This document shows positions 25,472 to 35,370 of a stretch of DNA of 64,000 bases, in pieces. The position numbers and the translations under genes were made by a program. The stretch comes from Streptomyces sp. NA04227 (lineage in GTDB: Bacteria > Actinomycetota > Actinomycetes > Streptomycetales > Streptomycetaceae). The stretch is taken from positions 6,685,001 to 6,749,000 of the forward strand of contig NZ_CP054918.1 in assembly GCF_013364195.1 (NCBI RefSeq), written 5' to 3'. Below the pieces are notes generated by a model, which was given only the letters and a program-made list of their open reading frames with translations, was not told where the DNA came from and did no database searches. Within the stretch, counting starts at the first letter, position 1. Every line of letters begins with the position of its first letter.

Positions 25472-26971
25472 ATGTCCGCACTCCAGGAACTCTCCCGCGC
25501 CGACATCCTCTTCCTCAACTGGCGTGATCCCGGCCATCCCCGGGCCGGTGGCGCCGAGGCCTACTGCTTCGAGATCGCCTCCCGGTTCGCCGCCGCCGGT
25601 GCGCATGTCACGCACTTCTCGGCCCGGTACCCGGGAGCCGCACCACGCGGGACGAGGGACGGCGTACGGATGCTGCGCGGCGGTGGCACCTACGGGGTGT
25701 ACGCGGCGGCCGCCCGCCATCTGCTCGGGCACCGGCACGGCTACGACGCCGTCATCGACTTCCAGAACGGCATCCCGTTCTTCTCCCCGCTGTTCACCCC
25801 GCGCTGGACCGCCGACATCTGCGTCATCCACCACGTCCACCAGAGCCAGTTCGACCTGATGCTGCCCCGGCCGCTCAACATCGTCGGCCGGATGCTGGAG
25901 AAGCAGGCGGGCAGCGCGGTCTACCGGGGGCGGCCGGTGGTCGTGGTGTCGCCGTCGACGCTGGAGGGCACCCGCAGGGAACTCGGCTTCCACAACCCGA
26001 TCTACATCGTGCCCAACGGCAGCCCGCCCGCGGCCACTTCGGACAACCCCGCGAGTACGCCGCGCAGCGATACACCGACCCTGGCCGTCGTCAGCCGTCT
26101 GATGCCGCAAAAGCGCATCGACCTGCTGGTGCGGGCCATGCCGCAACTCGCCTGCCGGATACCGGACCTGCGGCTCGACATCGCGGGCGAGGGCCCCGAA
26201 CTCGGCGCGCTGCGCGACCTCGCCGAGGACCTCGGCGTCGCGGACATCACGCACTTCCACGGACACGTTTCCGAGGAGGCCAAGCAGCGGCTGCTCGCCG
26301 GTGCCTGGCTGACGGTCGTCCCGTCCGCCGCCGAGGGCTGGGGCCTCACCGTGATCGAGGCCAACGCGGCGGGCACCCCGACACTCGCGTACGACGTGCC
26401 CGGGCTGCGCGACGCCGTACGGCCCGGGCACAACGGCTGGCTGCTGCCGCCGGAGGGGGACCTGGCCGACGGAGTGGCCGCCGCCCTGGAGACGCTGGCC
26501 GAACCGGCCGCCCGGGCACGGGCGGCGACCCGGTGCCGGTCCTGGGCAGCGGCGTTCTCCTGGGACGACAGCGCGGAGCGCCTCGCCGCCGTGGTCCTCG
26601 AGGAGATCCGCAGGACACGACGTCATCAGCGCTCCCGCCGCCGGCCCAGCGACCTCACCGTGGTCGGCCGATTCCGGGCCGAGGACGCCGAGGACGCCGC
26701 GGCCACCGAGGCCGCCCTGGAACGGGTGCTGCGGCAGACCGACACCTGGGTCCGCGACGGCGACCGCTTCCATCTGCTCCTGCACGGCTGCGACGAGGTC
26801 AGAGCGCTGCGCGCGCTGCACCGTCTCGGCGTGCACGCACCCGAACTCACCCTGGCCAGCCGCCAGGACGTCCTCGTCGGAACGAGCGGCCTCGACGGCG
26901 CCGACGGCACCGAGGGCGCCGACGACCTCTTCCCCGACCGCCGCCGGGGATTCGGCGGAGGCACCTCATGA
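25472..26971 (+). CDS. GT4 family glycosyltransferase
   Basis: The protein has 499 residues. ATG 25472 follows AGGTGA by 5 nt; the in-frame TTG 25457 lies inside the preceding gene. The GT-B N-terminal domain has the PRAGGAEAYCFEI acceptor-side loop. The C-terminal domain has the GT4 donor motif PSAAEGWGLTVIEANAAGTP with the EX7E pair. The last 100 residues are an extra, family-nonspecific region. It is predicted to be a cytoplasmic retaining transferase that extends a lipid-linked glycan. Its stop overlaps the following ATG by 4 nt (ATGA). Confidence 0.92.
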   Translation: MSALQELSRADILFLNWRDPGHPRAGGAEAYCFEIASRFAAAGAHVTHFSARYPGAAPRGTRDGVRMLRGGGTYGVYAAAARHLLGHRHGYDAVIDFQNGIPFFSPLFTPRWTADICVIHHVHQSQFDLMLPRPLNIVGRMLEKQAGSAVYRGRPVVVVSPSTLEGTRRELGFHNPIYIVPNGSPPAATSDNPASTPRSDTPTLAVVSRLMPQKRIDLLVRAMPQLACRIPDLRLDIAGEGPELGALRDLAEDLGVADITHFHGHVSEEAKQRLLAGAWLTVVPSAAEGWGLTVIEANAAGTPTLAYDVPGLRDAVRPGHNGWLLPPEGDLADGVAAALETLAEPAARARAATRCRSWAAAFSWDDSAERLAAVVLEEIRRTRRHQRSRRRPSDLTVVGRFRAEDAEDAAATEAALERVLRQTDTWVRDGDRFHLLLHGCDEVRALRALHRLGVHAPELTLASRQDVLVGTSGLDGADGTEGADDLFPDRRRGFGGGTS

Positions 26972-29900
26972 AGGACCGGGTGACCGCCGCGGCGACCGGG
27001 CCCACCGGCTCGGACGGGGCCACGGCCGTTCGTGGCGCACGCTGGATCACCGGTGCCTCACTGGTCATCGGGGTCCTCAACTACGCCTACGCGCTGGTGC
27101 TCACCCGGCTCCTCGACGTCGACGCCTACACGACCTTCGCGGCCGGACAGGGTCTGCTGCTGTGCGCGGCGACCGTGGCGCTCGTCGCCATCCCCTGGGT
27201 CCTGGCCCAGGCCCTCGCGCGCTCCACCTCGGCGGCCGAACGCGAGGCCGCGGTGCGGTTCGCCGTACTGATCTCCGTAGTGGGCGGCGCGGTCGCCGGA
27301 GTGGCGGTCGCCGCCGTGTCCGCGCAGTTCGCGGGGCCCGACGTGGTCGTACTCCTCGGCGGCGTCACCCTGCTCATCTACGTCACCCGTGTGACCATCG
27401 GCTGGCTCCAGGGCACCGAACGCATGCGCACGCTCGCGGGCGTGACCGCCGGAGAGGCCGCGCTGAAACTCGTCGTCGGCCTGCTGCTCGTGGCCGCGTT
27501 CGGCCTCGGCGACCTGGGCGCGCTCGCCGCGTTCGGGATCGGCGTGGCGCCGTTCCTGATCTGGTGGCCCCGCGGCCGGTCGCGCGGCGGCAGGCGCTGG
27601 TCCGAGATGCCGGCCAACCGTGCGCTGTGGCGCCGTGCGCTCCAACTGGGCACCGTTCAGGGCCTGGTGGCGATGACGGCCACCATCGACCTGGTGCTCG
27701 TGGCGCTGCTGCCGATGGCGGGCTCGTCGATCGCCAGCTACCAGGTGAGCGTGATGGTGGGCCGGGTGCCGCTCTTCCTGGCCAGCGCGATCGCCGTGGC
27801 CTTCTTCCCGATCCTCTCGCGCCGCCGCCGGGACACCAGCCTCGCCACCGCCGCGGTACGGATGTACCTCGTGGCCGCCCTGCCGCTGACCGCGGTGTGC
27901 GCCACCGCGCCCGACGCCCTCCTCGGCGCGGTCTTCCCCGACGGCTACCAGCAGATGGGCGCCCTCGTCCTGTTCACGGCGATCTCCGGCTTCGCCGTCG
28001 GCGCGGTGAGTCTGGTCGCGATGTTCTTCCAGGCCGACAACGACCAGTCCTGTCTGCGCCCGCAGGTCGTGGGCCTGGTCGCGTTCGTGGCGGCGCTGCT
28101 GCTCGGCTGGCGGATGGGCGGCGTCGTGGGTCTCGCGGTGGGCGGCGCCTGCGGCACCCTCGTGGCGATGGTGCTCATGGTGCGCCTGCTGATACGGCGC
28201 CAGGGCTCCGCTGCGCTGCGCGGCCTGCCGTTCGCCGAGCCCCTGCTGATCACCGGCGTCCTCATCGCCGTACACACCCAGCCGGTGCTCTGGCTGATCG
28301 CCGCCACCGGTACGGGCGTTCTGGCCTCCATACGCTTCCTGCGCCACCGCGCGGACGTGGACGCACCCACCACGGCGCACTCCGAGGGGAGCACAGGCCC
28401 GGCCGGTCACCCCGCCCGCGACGCCCGCACCGGCGGGCGCAGGGCCTCCCGCCGACTCCTTGTCGGCGTCTCCGGCCCCGACGGCGTCGGCAAGACCTCC
28501 CTCGTCGACAAGCTGGTCCCGCTGCTGCGCGACAGCGGCTACACGGTGAGCACGGCCCACTGCTACGGCTGTGTGTTCTGCCGCCGTTTCCCCGGACGGC
28601 CACGGTTCTGGCGGGACGCGGACCGCAGGACCGTCCTCGGTGTGTGGTTCGACACCGCGCACGCCTGGTTCGACGCGGCCGAGGCCGCCGTACGGACCGC
28701 CGGGGCGTGCCTGGGCGCGCGGACCCGTGGCCGCGACGGTCGACCCCGGCTCGTGGTCACCGACCGGGGCCCGCTCGACTCCCTGGTGAAGTTCGACCCT
28801 CCCGAGGGCTCGGCCACCACCGCCCTCTTCCGCCGTCTGGCGCGCCGGTACGACATGACGCTGAGCCTGTCGCCCGGCACGGAACCCGGACACTGCGTTC
28901 GCCGCGCCAACTGGACCACCCGCTACGAGCGTTGGGGCCGCACCCTGCCGCGCACACACGAACTGCCGACGCCCGGGCACGACGTACGCACCGCGACCCG
29001 CTCCGCCCTCGCGCTCGTCCGCTCACACGGGGACGAGCCGCGCACACCGGCGACGGCGGACGGCCACCGGCGCCGCCGTGTCGTCATCTCGATCTTCGAC
29101 GACTTCGGCAACCCGCACTATCGCGGCGGCGGGGCAGCGGTCATGGAACGAGTGGCCCGCCGCCTGGACCAGGACTACGACGTCACGATCGTCACCGCCG
29201 CCCGGCACGGCGGCACCCGCACCAGGAACGGACTGCGCTACCACTATGTGCCGGTGTGCCGGGCCGGACCGCGCGCGGGCCAACTCCTCTTCTGGGCCAC
29301 GCTTCCCTTCCTGGTCCGCCGGGTTCCGCACGACCTGTGGCTGGAGAGCTTCACGCCGCCGCTGGGCACCGGCTTCCTGCCGCTGTTCACCCGCAAGCCC
29401 GTCATCGGTGTCGACCAGGGCGGCGGCGCCATCCGGCAGAAGTACCGCTTCCTGCCCTCCGGCGCCGAGCGCGCGGGAGTGCGCCACTACCGGCAGATCG
29501 TGGTCCTGAACGAGCCGGACGCCGAGGAGGTCCGGCGCCGCAGCCCGCGCGCGGCCGTGCACGTCATCGAGAACGGCGTGGACCCGCGGCACACGGACCG
29601 CAGCGAGTTCGGCACCGGCACCCACATCACCTGGCTGGGCCGTATCGACATCCGGATCAAGGGACTCGAACTCCTGCTTGAGGCCTACCAGTTGGCCGCG
29701 CCCGCCCTGCCGCTCCTGGTCGCCGGAAGCGGGACGGCGGCGGAGGAACGCAAGCTGGAACGGCTCCTCGACGAGACCGAGGGCGACGTTCGCTGGCTCG
29801 GTCATGTCTCCGGCGAGCGCAAGGACCGGCTGCTTGCCGAGAGCGCCTTCGTCGTGATGCCGTCCCGCCACGAGACCTTCGGCCTGGTCGCGCTTGAGGC

Positions 29901-30252
29901 CATGGCCCACGGAAAGCCCGTACTGCACTTCGAACTCGCCAGGCTGCGCTGGCTGTCGGGGAAGGGGGACGTCGCCGTCCCGCCCTTCGACGTGCCGCGC
30001 CTGGCCGAGGAGATCGGCCGTCTCTCGCGGGCGGAGGAGGAACGGCGCAGGCTCGGCCGCGCGGCCTACCGTGCCGCGGGCCAGTACACCTGGGACCGGA
30101 TGACCGGACGCTACCGGGCGCTGGTCGAGTCCGTACTCGCGGACGGCCGTCCGGCCCCCTCCGCCCCCACTCCCGATGCCGTACCCAAAGCTCCCGAACC
30201 CCTTGACCCCGTACCGACCGGAGCGAAGGAGGCTGCCGACCATGGCCGTTGA
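26968..30252 (+). CDS. Three-part fusion: Wzx/MATE-like flippase - thymidylate-kinase-like P-loop - GT4 glycosyltransferase
   Basis: The protein has 1094 residues. ATG 26968 overlaps the previous stop (ATGA); the frame is open upstream but that part is a shadow of the preceding GT4 gene. Residues about 20-460 form 12 or more membrane helices of the polysaccharide-flippase (Wzx/MATE) type. Residues about 490-690 hold a P-loop (SGPDGVGKTS, near 503-510), a CYGCVFC cysteine cluster and VVTDRGPLDS, which resemble nucleoside-monophosphate kinases. Residues about 703-1065 are a complete GT4 enzyme with PSRHETFGLVALEAMAHGKP. No stop or frameshift separates the parts. A single protein that could move a lipid-linked glycan across the membrane and add sugars is suggested; the kinase-like part has no obvious role. 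Confidence 0.9.
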   Translation: MKDRVTAAATGPTGSDGATAVRGARWITGASLVIGVLNYAYALVLTRLLDVDAYTTFAAGQGLLLCAATVALVAIPWVLAQALARSTSAAEREAAVRFAVLISVVGGAVAGVAVAAVSAQFAGPDVVVLLGGVTLLIYVTRVTIGWLQGTERMRTLAGVTAGEAALKLVVGLLLVAAFGLGDLGALAAFGIGVAPFLIWWPRGRSRGGRRWSEMPANRALWRRALQLGTVQGLVAMTATIDLVLVALLPMAGSSIASYQVSVMVGRVPLFLASAIAVAFFPILSRRRRDTSLATAAVRMYLVAALPLTAVCATAPDALLGAVFPDGYQQMGALVLFTAISGFAVGAVSLVAMFFQADNDQSCLRPQVVGLVAFVAALLLGWRMGGVVGLAVGGACGTLVAMVLMVRLLIRRQGSAALRGLPFAEPLLITGVLIAVHTQPVLWLIAATGTGVLASIRFLRHRADVDAPTTAHSEGSTGPAGHPARDARTGGRRASRRLLVGVSGPDGVGKTSLVDKLVPLLRDSGYTVSTAHCYGCVFCRRFPGRPRFWRDADRRTVLGVWFDTAHAWFDAAEAAVRTAGACLGARTRGRDGRPRLVVTDRGPLDSLVKFDPPEGSATTALFRRLARRYDMTLSLSPGTEPGHCVRRANWTTRYERWGRTLPRTHELPTPGHDVRTATRSALALVRSHGDEPRTPATADGHRRRRVVISIFDDFGNPHYRGGGAAVMERVARRLDQDYDVTIVTAARHGGTRTRNGLRYHYVPVCRAGPRAGQLLFWATLPFLVRRVPHDLWLESFTPPLGTGFLPLFTRKPVIGVDQGGGAIRQKYRFLPSGAERAGVRHYRQIVVLNEPDAEEVRRRSPRAAVHVIENGVDPRHTDRSEFGTGTHITWLGRIDIRIKGLELLLEAYQLAAPALPLLVAGSGTAAEERKLERLLDETEGDVRWLGHVSGERKDRLLAESAFVVMPSRHETFGLVALEAMAHGKPVLHFELARLRWLSGKGDVAVPPFDVPRLAEEIGRLSRAEEERRRLGRAAYRAAGQYTWDRMTGRYRALVESVLADGRPAPSAPTPDAVPKAPEPLDPVPTGAKEAADHGR

Positions 30253-31246
30253 ACCCGTCGGAGGGCGCATTGGCGCGCGACCCGGCGCACTCACGGAGAC
30301 CGACTCCCTGGCGAGCGCGCTCGAGCGGTGCGCCCGGCTGGTGGTGCTCTCGCCCCATCTCGACGACGCCGTCCTGTCCTGCGGTGGGCTCATCGCCCAC
30401 GCCCGGCGCCGGGTCCCGGTGACCGTGGTGACCCTGTTCTCCGCGGCCGACGGTCCGCCGTACACGCTCTCGGCGCGCCGCTGCCTCCAGCTGGCCGGGG
30501 TGTCCGACGCACGGACGCTCTACGAGGCCCGGCGCACGGAGGACCGGGCCGTGCTCGGCGGGCTCGGTGTCGACTGGCACCACTCCGGCCTGACCGAGGG
30601 CCTGTTCCGCCGCAAGCCCGGCTACGGCCCGCCCGACGGCCGCCCGGTGAACCGGCTGCTGCCCGAGCTCGGCCATGTGTACCCGACCTACCGCTGGCAT
30701 GTGGCGCGCGGCCGGATATCGCCGTACGACAGAGCCGTACTGAACGACCTGACGCGCGCGCTGAACAACGACGGGACGCGCACCGGGAGGGAAAACGGGC
30801 ATGACCCGCACCACCGGCGTGCGGACGGACGGGCGGGGGAATCCGCGGGCCTCCTCCCTGAGATACCCGAGATACCTGAGGTACCCGAGATACGCGAGAT
30901 GCCGCCCGGGCCCCGTGCAGGCCGACCGGAAGGCCCGACCGGCCCGACACTCCTGCTCGCCCCGCTCGCCGTCGGCGGCCACGTCGACCACCTGCTGGTG
31001 CGTACCGCCGCCGAGCTCAGCACGCGCGACGTCGTCTACTACAGCGACTTCCCGTACAACCTGCGGCACGCCGCCGACGCACGCTTCCTGGAGCGCAACG
31101 AGCTGACCGAAGTGCGCTGGGAGCGGGAACTCGACGGCAAGTCCGCGCTGATCAGGGGCTACCGCACACAGGCCGACGGACTGTTCCCCGGCGGGCACAT
31201 CCCGCTCGCCGCCGAACGCTACCTGTGCCCGAGGACGCGCCCATGA
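30242..31246 (+). CDS. PIG-L family deacetylase (LmbE-like)
   Basis: The protein has 334 residues. ATG 30242 is preceded by GAAGGAGG; the 5' end overlaps the previous gene by 11 nt. The zinc/active-site motif is SPHLDDAVLSCGG and the second metal-site motif GGHVDHLLVRTA. The family removes N-acetyl groups from GlcNAc-containing lipids and thiols, so N-deacetylation of a sugar in the lipid-linked glycan is likely. A 9-bp tandem repeat (30860-30904) encodes Pro-Glu-Ile/Val triplets in a loop between the two motifs. The stop overlaps the next ATG by 4 nt. Confidence 0.9.
   Translation: MAVEPVGGRIGARPGALTETDSLASALERCARLVVLSPHLDDAVLSCGGLIAHARRRVPVTVVTLFSAADGPPYTLSARRCLQLAGVSDARTLYEARRTEDRAVLGGLGVDWHHSGLTEGLFRRKPGYGPPDGRPVNRLLPELGHVYPTYRWHVARGRISPYDRAVLNDLTRALNNDGTRTGRENGHDPHHRRADGRAGESAGLLPEIPEIPEVPEIREMPPGPRAGRPEGPTGPTLLLAPLAVGGHVDHLLVRTAAELSTRDVVYYSDFPYNLRHAADARFLERNELTEVRWERELDGKSALIRGYRTQADGLFPGGHIPLAAERYLCPRTRP
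30860..30904 (+). repeat. 9-bp tandem repeat (GAGATACCC type, five imperfect units) inside the PIG-L gene
   Basis: Five head-to-tail units encode repeated Pro-Glu-Ile/Val triplets. The repeat keeps the frame and lies in a surface loop region of the deacetylase. Confidence 0.9.
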
Positions 31247-32883
31247 CTGTCACCGAGCAGCCCCGAACCCGCGTGCCGGCACCCGTGCGCCGGGTCCGCG
31301 GGCTGCCCACCGCGCTGCTCGCCCTCGCGCTCTTCGCGCTGACCGCGGCACTGCGCATCGTGGGCCTGGACCGGTCCGCGGACCTGTTCGTCGACGAGCT
31401 CATCTACCGGGAGCTCGGTGCCAGCGCGGCACGCGGCGGCTTCCCCCGCACCGACGAGGGACTCTTCTTCCTGCACCCGCCCGGCTATTTCTACGTACAG
31501 GCCGGATGGGGCGAACTGATCGGCTTCAGCCCGGACTTGGCCACCAGCATCTACGAGGCCAGGCTGCTGAGCGTGCTGTTCGGCGCCGGGACCGCCGCCC
31601 TGCTGATGCTGCTGGTCACCCGCGCCTCAGGCTCCCGTATCGCCGGAGTGCTCACCGCCCTGCTCTTCGCCCTCGACCCGTACGTCATCCGGCAGAACGA
31701 CCGGGCGATGCTGGACACCCTGACCATGTTCTGGGTGGTCGCCGGATATCTCGCATTGCTCGGCCTGTGCCGGAGGCCGGGCCCCGACCGCAAGTACGGG
31801 CGGGCCGTCGCCGTGGGCCTGCTGTTCGGGATGGCGCTGCTGACCAAGGAGCACTCGGCACTGATCACGCTGCTGCCGCTGCTCCTCGCCCTGCTCCTCG
31901 GCTGGGGACCGCCCCGCCGCCTGCTGGCCACCGTCGCCGGGGCCTCGCTCGTTCCGTACGCGGCGTATCTGACCGTGGTCTACACGACGGGCCACTTCGA
32001 GGGCTTCCTGTGGGCCAAGCAGAACGGGGTCCAGCGGCTCATCGGCGTCGTTCAGGACACCGGGTTCAACGCCGAGGGCACCCCGTCCCTGGCGAGCCGC
32101 CTCGCCGCCGAACTCGCCACCTTCGCCTCCACCTACGGACTGCTCGCGCTCGGGCCGATCGCCCTGGTCGTCCTGATCCGGCGCAAGGACCCCGGACTGC
32201 GGATGCTGGCCCTGTTCGAACTGTGCGCGGGTTTCACCCTGCTGTTCGCGCTCACCCAGGGAACCCTTGAGGAACAGGCGCTGTACCTCCTTGTGGTCCC
32301 CAACCTGGCGGCGCTGGGCGTCGCGGGGGCGCTGCTCGTCCGTCGGGTGCCGGCCGCCCCCGGCCGCATGAAGGACGAGCGGCCCGCACGGCTGTTGCGA
32401 CGCCGGTTCCTGCTGGCGACGACGGCGCTGGTGCTCGGCGCGGCGACGGTCTTCTCCAGCGTCTCCTACGTGGAGGGCCGGACCCAGCGCGACGACGGAT
32501 TCGCGCGCCTGCGCGCCTATATGGCAGAGAACGTGCCGAACGGCGCGGCCGTCACGGCGGGCGACGGCGCCAGCGCCGGAGGCATCTCCAGCTGGGCACT
32601 CAAGGACCGCTACCAGGTGGGGGACTGGCTGACCCCGGCCGACCGTGAGCACTCCCGCGTCCGCTATCTCGTGGTGCCGTGGAAGCTGCTCGACCAGGGC
32701 TACGGGCGACTCGACGCCGACAGCGTCCGGCGGCTCGCCAAGGAGGGGCGGCTCGTCTTCTCCGTGCACGAACGCAGCTACGGCACCCTCGCCCTGTACG
32801 AACTGCCGCTGCCCGGCCAGGCGAACGGGAAGGCGAGCCCGGCCGGGCACCTCACGGGAGCCGGATCCGGCCATGACCGTTGA
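31243..32883 (+). CDS. GT39/PMT-2-type membrane glycosyltransferase (ArnT-like)
   Basis: The protein has 546 residues with about 10-11 membrane helices after a short Arg-rich N-terminus. The first outer loop carries VDELIYRELG with the acidic pair typical of PMT/ArnT enzymes, followed by HPPGYFYVQAGW. The family takes a sugar from polyprenyl-phosphate sugar on the outer face and adds it to lipid, glycan or protein. The two GT2 enzymes upstream could make that donor. Translational coupling with the PIG-L gene (ATGA) supports a shared pathway. Confidence 0.9.
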   Translation: MTVTEQPRTRVPAPVRRVRGLPTALLALALFALTAALRIVGLDRSADLFVDELIYRELGASAARGGFPRTDEGLFFLHPPGYFYVQAGWGELIGFSPDLATSIYEARLLSVLFGAGTAALLMLLVTRASGSRIAGVLTALLFALDPYVIRQNDRAMLDTLTMFWVVAGYLALLGLCRRPGPDRKYGRAVAVGLLFGMALLTKEHSALITLLPLLLALLLGWGPPRRLLATVAGASLVPYAAYLTVVYTTGHFEGFLWAKQNGVQRLIGVVQDTGFNAEGTPSLASRLAAELATFASTYGLLALGPIALVVLIRRKDPGLRMLALFELCAGFTLLFALTQGTLEEQALYLLVVPNLAALGVAGALLVRRVPAAPGRMKDERPARLLRRRFLLATTALVLGAATVFSSVSYVEGRTQRDDGFARLRAYMAENVPNGAAVTAGDGASAGGISSWALKDRYQVGDWLTPADREHSRVRYLVVPWKLLDQGYGRLDADSVRRLAKEGRLVFSVHERSYGTLALYELPLPGQANGKASPAGHLTGAGSGHDR

Positions 32884-33973
32884 CGAGCCCGTCACCCGGG
32901 TACTCCTCCTGACCAGCGGACCGCTGGACGGGCGGCGGGGCGCCGACATCCAGCTCGCGGCCGCGCTGGCCCGCTCCCTGCAAGGCCTGCACTACTACTG
33001 GTTCCGGCAGTGGCCGCCGCGGCCGCGGTCCGCCTTCGAACTGCCGGGGCGTGCGGTGCCGGTCCTGTCCTCCACCGGGGTGCCGGGCCGTCCCGAGCGG
33101 TTCCAGGCGGCGGCGGTCGGCGCGCTGCTCGCCCACCGCGTCGAACTCGTACACGCCGTGATGACCATCGGCGAGAGCTTCCCCGGCTTCTCCCGGATGT
33201 GGCCGCGGCTCATCGGCAACAGGCCGGTGCTGCACACCGTCCCCGGAGTGATGGATCCCCAACTCCTCGCCGACTGCCGTCCGTTGGGACCGACCGTGGC
33301 CCACTCGGAGGCTGCCGCGCGCAATCTGCACGAGGCGGGTTTCGGTGAGGTGTGCGTGGTCGGGCCGCCCGTTCCGCTGGACCGGTGGCCGATGATGCCG
33401 CGGCGGATCGACGGACCGCCCGTCGTCCTGGTCACCGGGCACCACGACCCGGGCGGCGGCGCGCAGGACGCGATCGCGGCCAGTGGCGTCGCCGTCCGCG
33501 CCGGGGCACGGCTCCGCCTGGTCCTCGCCGTCCGCGACCGGCCCGGCCAGAACCCGGCCAGGCGCGTCGAGGAACTGCGCGCCCAGGCCGCCCACGAAGG
33601 GCTCAGGGACACCGAAGTCCTCGGCCACGTCGAGGACATGGGCGCACTGCTCGCGGCCGCCGACATCCTGCTCTATCTGCCGACCGTCCTCGGGGCCAAG
33701 GCGGACATACCGCTCACCGTCCTGGAGGCGCTGGCCACCGGGCGGCCGGTCATCCTCAGCGAGCTGCCGCAGTTCGTCGCCCTGCACGACACCGTCCTGC
33801 GGGCACCGCTCAACGACCCGCACCGTACCGGCCATCTGCTGCGGCAACTGCTCGAACGGCCGTGGTGGTGGCAGCATCTGGCCGAACAGGGCCGGGCCGT
33901 GGTCGAGAGCCGTTTCGGTGAGGACCGGTTCGTCGCGCGGTACGCCCGCCTCTACCGGGAGCTCCTGCAGTGA
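32873..33973 (+). CDS. GT4-like glycosyltransferase
   Basis: The protein has 366 residues. ATG 32873 lies 11 nt inside the previous gene; longer upstream readings are shadows of it. The N-terminal GT-B half starts VTRVLLLTSGPLDGRRGADI. The C-terminal half has PLTVLEALATGRPVILSELP near residue 280, but the first Glu of the EX7E pair is not obvious, so donor use may differ. It overlaps the next gene by 4 nt. Confidence 0.85.
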   Translation: MTVDEPVTRVLLLTSGPLDGRRGADIQLAAALARSLQGLHYYWFRQWPPRPRSAFELPGRAVPVLSSTGVPGRPERFQAAAVGALLAHRVELVHAVMTIGESFPGFSRMWPRLIGNRPVLHTVPGVMDPQLLADCRPLGPTVAHSEAAARNLHEAGFGEVCVVGPPVPLDRWPMMPRRIDGPPVVLVTGHHDPGGGAQDAIAASGVAVRAGARLRLVLAVRDRPGQNPARRVEELRAQAAHEGLRDTEVLGHVEDMGALLAAADILLYLPTVLGAKADIPLTVLEALATGRPVILSELPQFVALHDTVLRAPLNDPHRTGHLLRQLLERPWWWQHLAEQGRAVVESRFGEDRFVARYARLYRELLQ

Positions 33974-35349
33974 CCGGCCGCCACCGGCTGCCCAAACGGC
34001 GCTGGGAGTCCCTCCGCACGCTGCTGCCCCGCGGCCGCAGGTTGCTTCCGTACGCGGCACTGGTGGTGTGCGTGGTGACCCTGGTCGTGGTCACGCTCAG
34101 CGTCGGCGGCCAGCCCTCGCAGGACCGGGGACGCCACTGGTTCGGCACCCTCCAGACCGAACCCGCCGCCGCGCAACGGGAGAAGGAGCACGGCGTCACG
34201 GTGGCCCACCTCCAGGTCGACTGGAGCCGCCTGGAGCCCTCACCCGGCCACTTCGACCGCCGCTACCTCGCCGAACTACGTACCCGGCTCGCCGCGTTCC
34301 GCACCGCGGGCATGAAGGTCGAGGCCGGACTCGGCCTCAACCAGCCGCCGCGCTGGCTGTTCGAGCGGCACCCGGAGGCGGCCTTCACCGACCAGCACGG
34401 CAAGCGGTCCCGGGAGAGCGCCAACCTGGTGTTCAGCCAGGACGTGCGCGACGCGGCCCGGAACTATCTGCAACGCCTCGACCGTGCCCTCGGCCTGAAC
34501 TCGTTCTGGGCGATCCGCGTCGGCGTCAACGGCTCCGGCGAGTTCACCTACCCCGACGCCGCCCCGGCGCCGGAAGAACGGTCCGGGGGGCACCACGGCT
34601 CCTTCTGGGCCTTCGACCGGTACGCACGGGCCGCACACGCCGAGCCCGGCCGGGCCGAGGGCGTGCCGATGAACCCGTACCCCGGCTGGCGCCCCGGCCA
34701 ACGCACCCACCACGGCGCGGAGTTCACACCGCGCCAGGCGCTGCGCTGGTACGAGTGGTACCTGTCCTCCCTGGCCGGTGCGGTCAACTGGCAGGTCGAC
34801 CGGTACGACGACCTCGGGTACCGGGGACTGCTGAAGGTGCTGGTCCCCGGGACGGGCCTGCGGCCCGCGGAGCTGAGCGCGGCCGTCCGCGACCGGCTCG
34901 GCGACGGCCGGGAGTCGGCGCTGCTCGGCGAGGGCGCCGGGTTCTCCCGCACCATCGGCCGGATCCAGCACCAGGACAACGTCCAGATCGTCAGTACTGC
35001 ACTCGTCGACGGCTCCGGCATCCCGCGCGACAACGTCTGCCGCCCCGAGGACAAGTCCGTCGGCCTGGACGGGCGTACCCACAACGGGCGCCCGGCCGCC
35101 GTGGAGAACTGGTCCTCGGTCCGCTGGATCGCGCGGATCGCGACGCTGGAGGACTTCCCGCTGAGCGGCGAGAGCGCGGGCGCGCACGTCGCCCCGTACC
35201 ACCCGGGCGTCATGGACAGGGCGGCGTGGCAGATGCGGGCCTGTGGGCTCAAGGGGCTCATGTGGGCCTTCGACGCCAATCTCCACGACGGCACCGAGGG
35301 CACCTCGCTCAAGGAGTACGCCGCCGTGATCGAAGAGCAGGACCGGTGA
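33970..35349 (+). CDS. Membrane-anchored TIM-barrel glycoside hydrolase (GH42/GH5-like)
   Basis: The protein has 459 residues. GTG 33970 overlaps the previous stop (GTGA). One membrane helix (about 28-48) after a basic N-terminus places the catalytic part outside the cell. HLQVDWSRLEPSPGHFD is typical of clan GH-A barrels, and VGVNGSGEFTYPD likely carries the acid/base Glu. The second catalytic Glu cannot be fixed by eye. It may trim or remodel the glycan made by this operon. Confidence 0.75.
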   Translation: MTGRHRLPKRRWESLRTLLPRGRRLLPYAALVVCVVTLVVVTLSVGGQPSQDRGRHWFGTLQTEPAAAQREKEHGVTVAHLQVDWSRLEPSPGHFDRRYLAELRTRLAAFRTAGMKVEAGLGLNQPPRWLFERHPEAAFTDQHGKRSRESANLVFSQDVRDAARNYLQRLDRALGLNSFWAIRVGVNGSGEFTYPDAAPAPEERSGGHHGSFWAFDRYARAAHAEPGRAEGVPMNPYPGWRPGQRTHHGAEFTPRQALRWYEWYLSSLAGAVNWQVDRYDDLGYRGLLKVLVPGTGLRPAELSAAVRDRLGDGRESALLGEGAGFSRTIGRIQHQDNVQIVSTALVDGSGIPRDNVCRPEDKSVGLDGRTHNGRPAAVENWSSVRWIARIATLEDFPLSGESAGAHVAPYHPGVMDRAAWQMRACGLKGLMWAFDANLHDGTEGTSLKEYAAVIEEQDR

Positions 35350-35370
35350 ACGAGCCTCAAGGAGGCAGCC

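Noticed and set aside
26533-26967. Upstream extension of the flippase-kinase-GT4 protein
   Set aside because: It is a shadow of the end of the preceding GT4 gene; ATG 26968 overlaps that stop in the ATGA pattern used along the operon.
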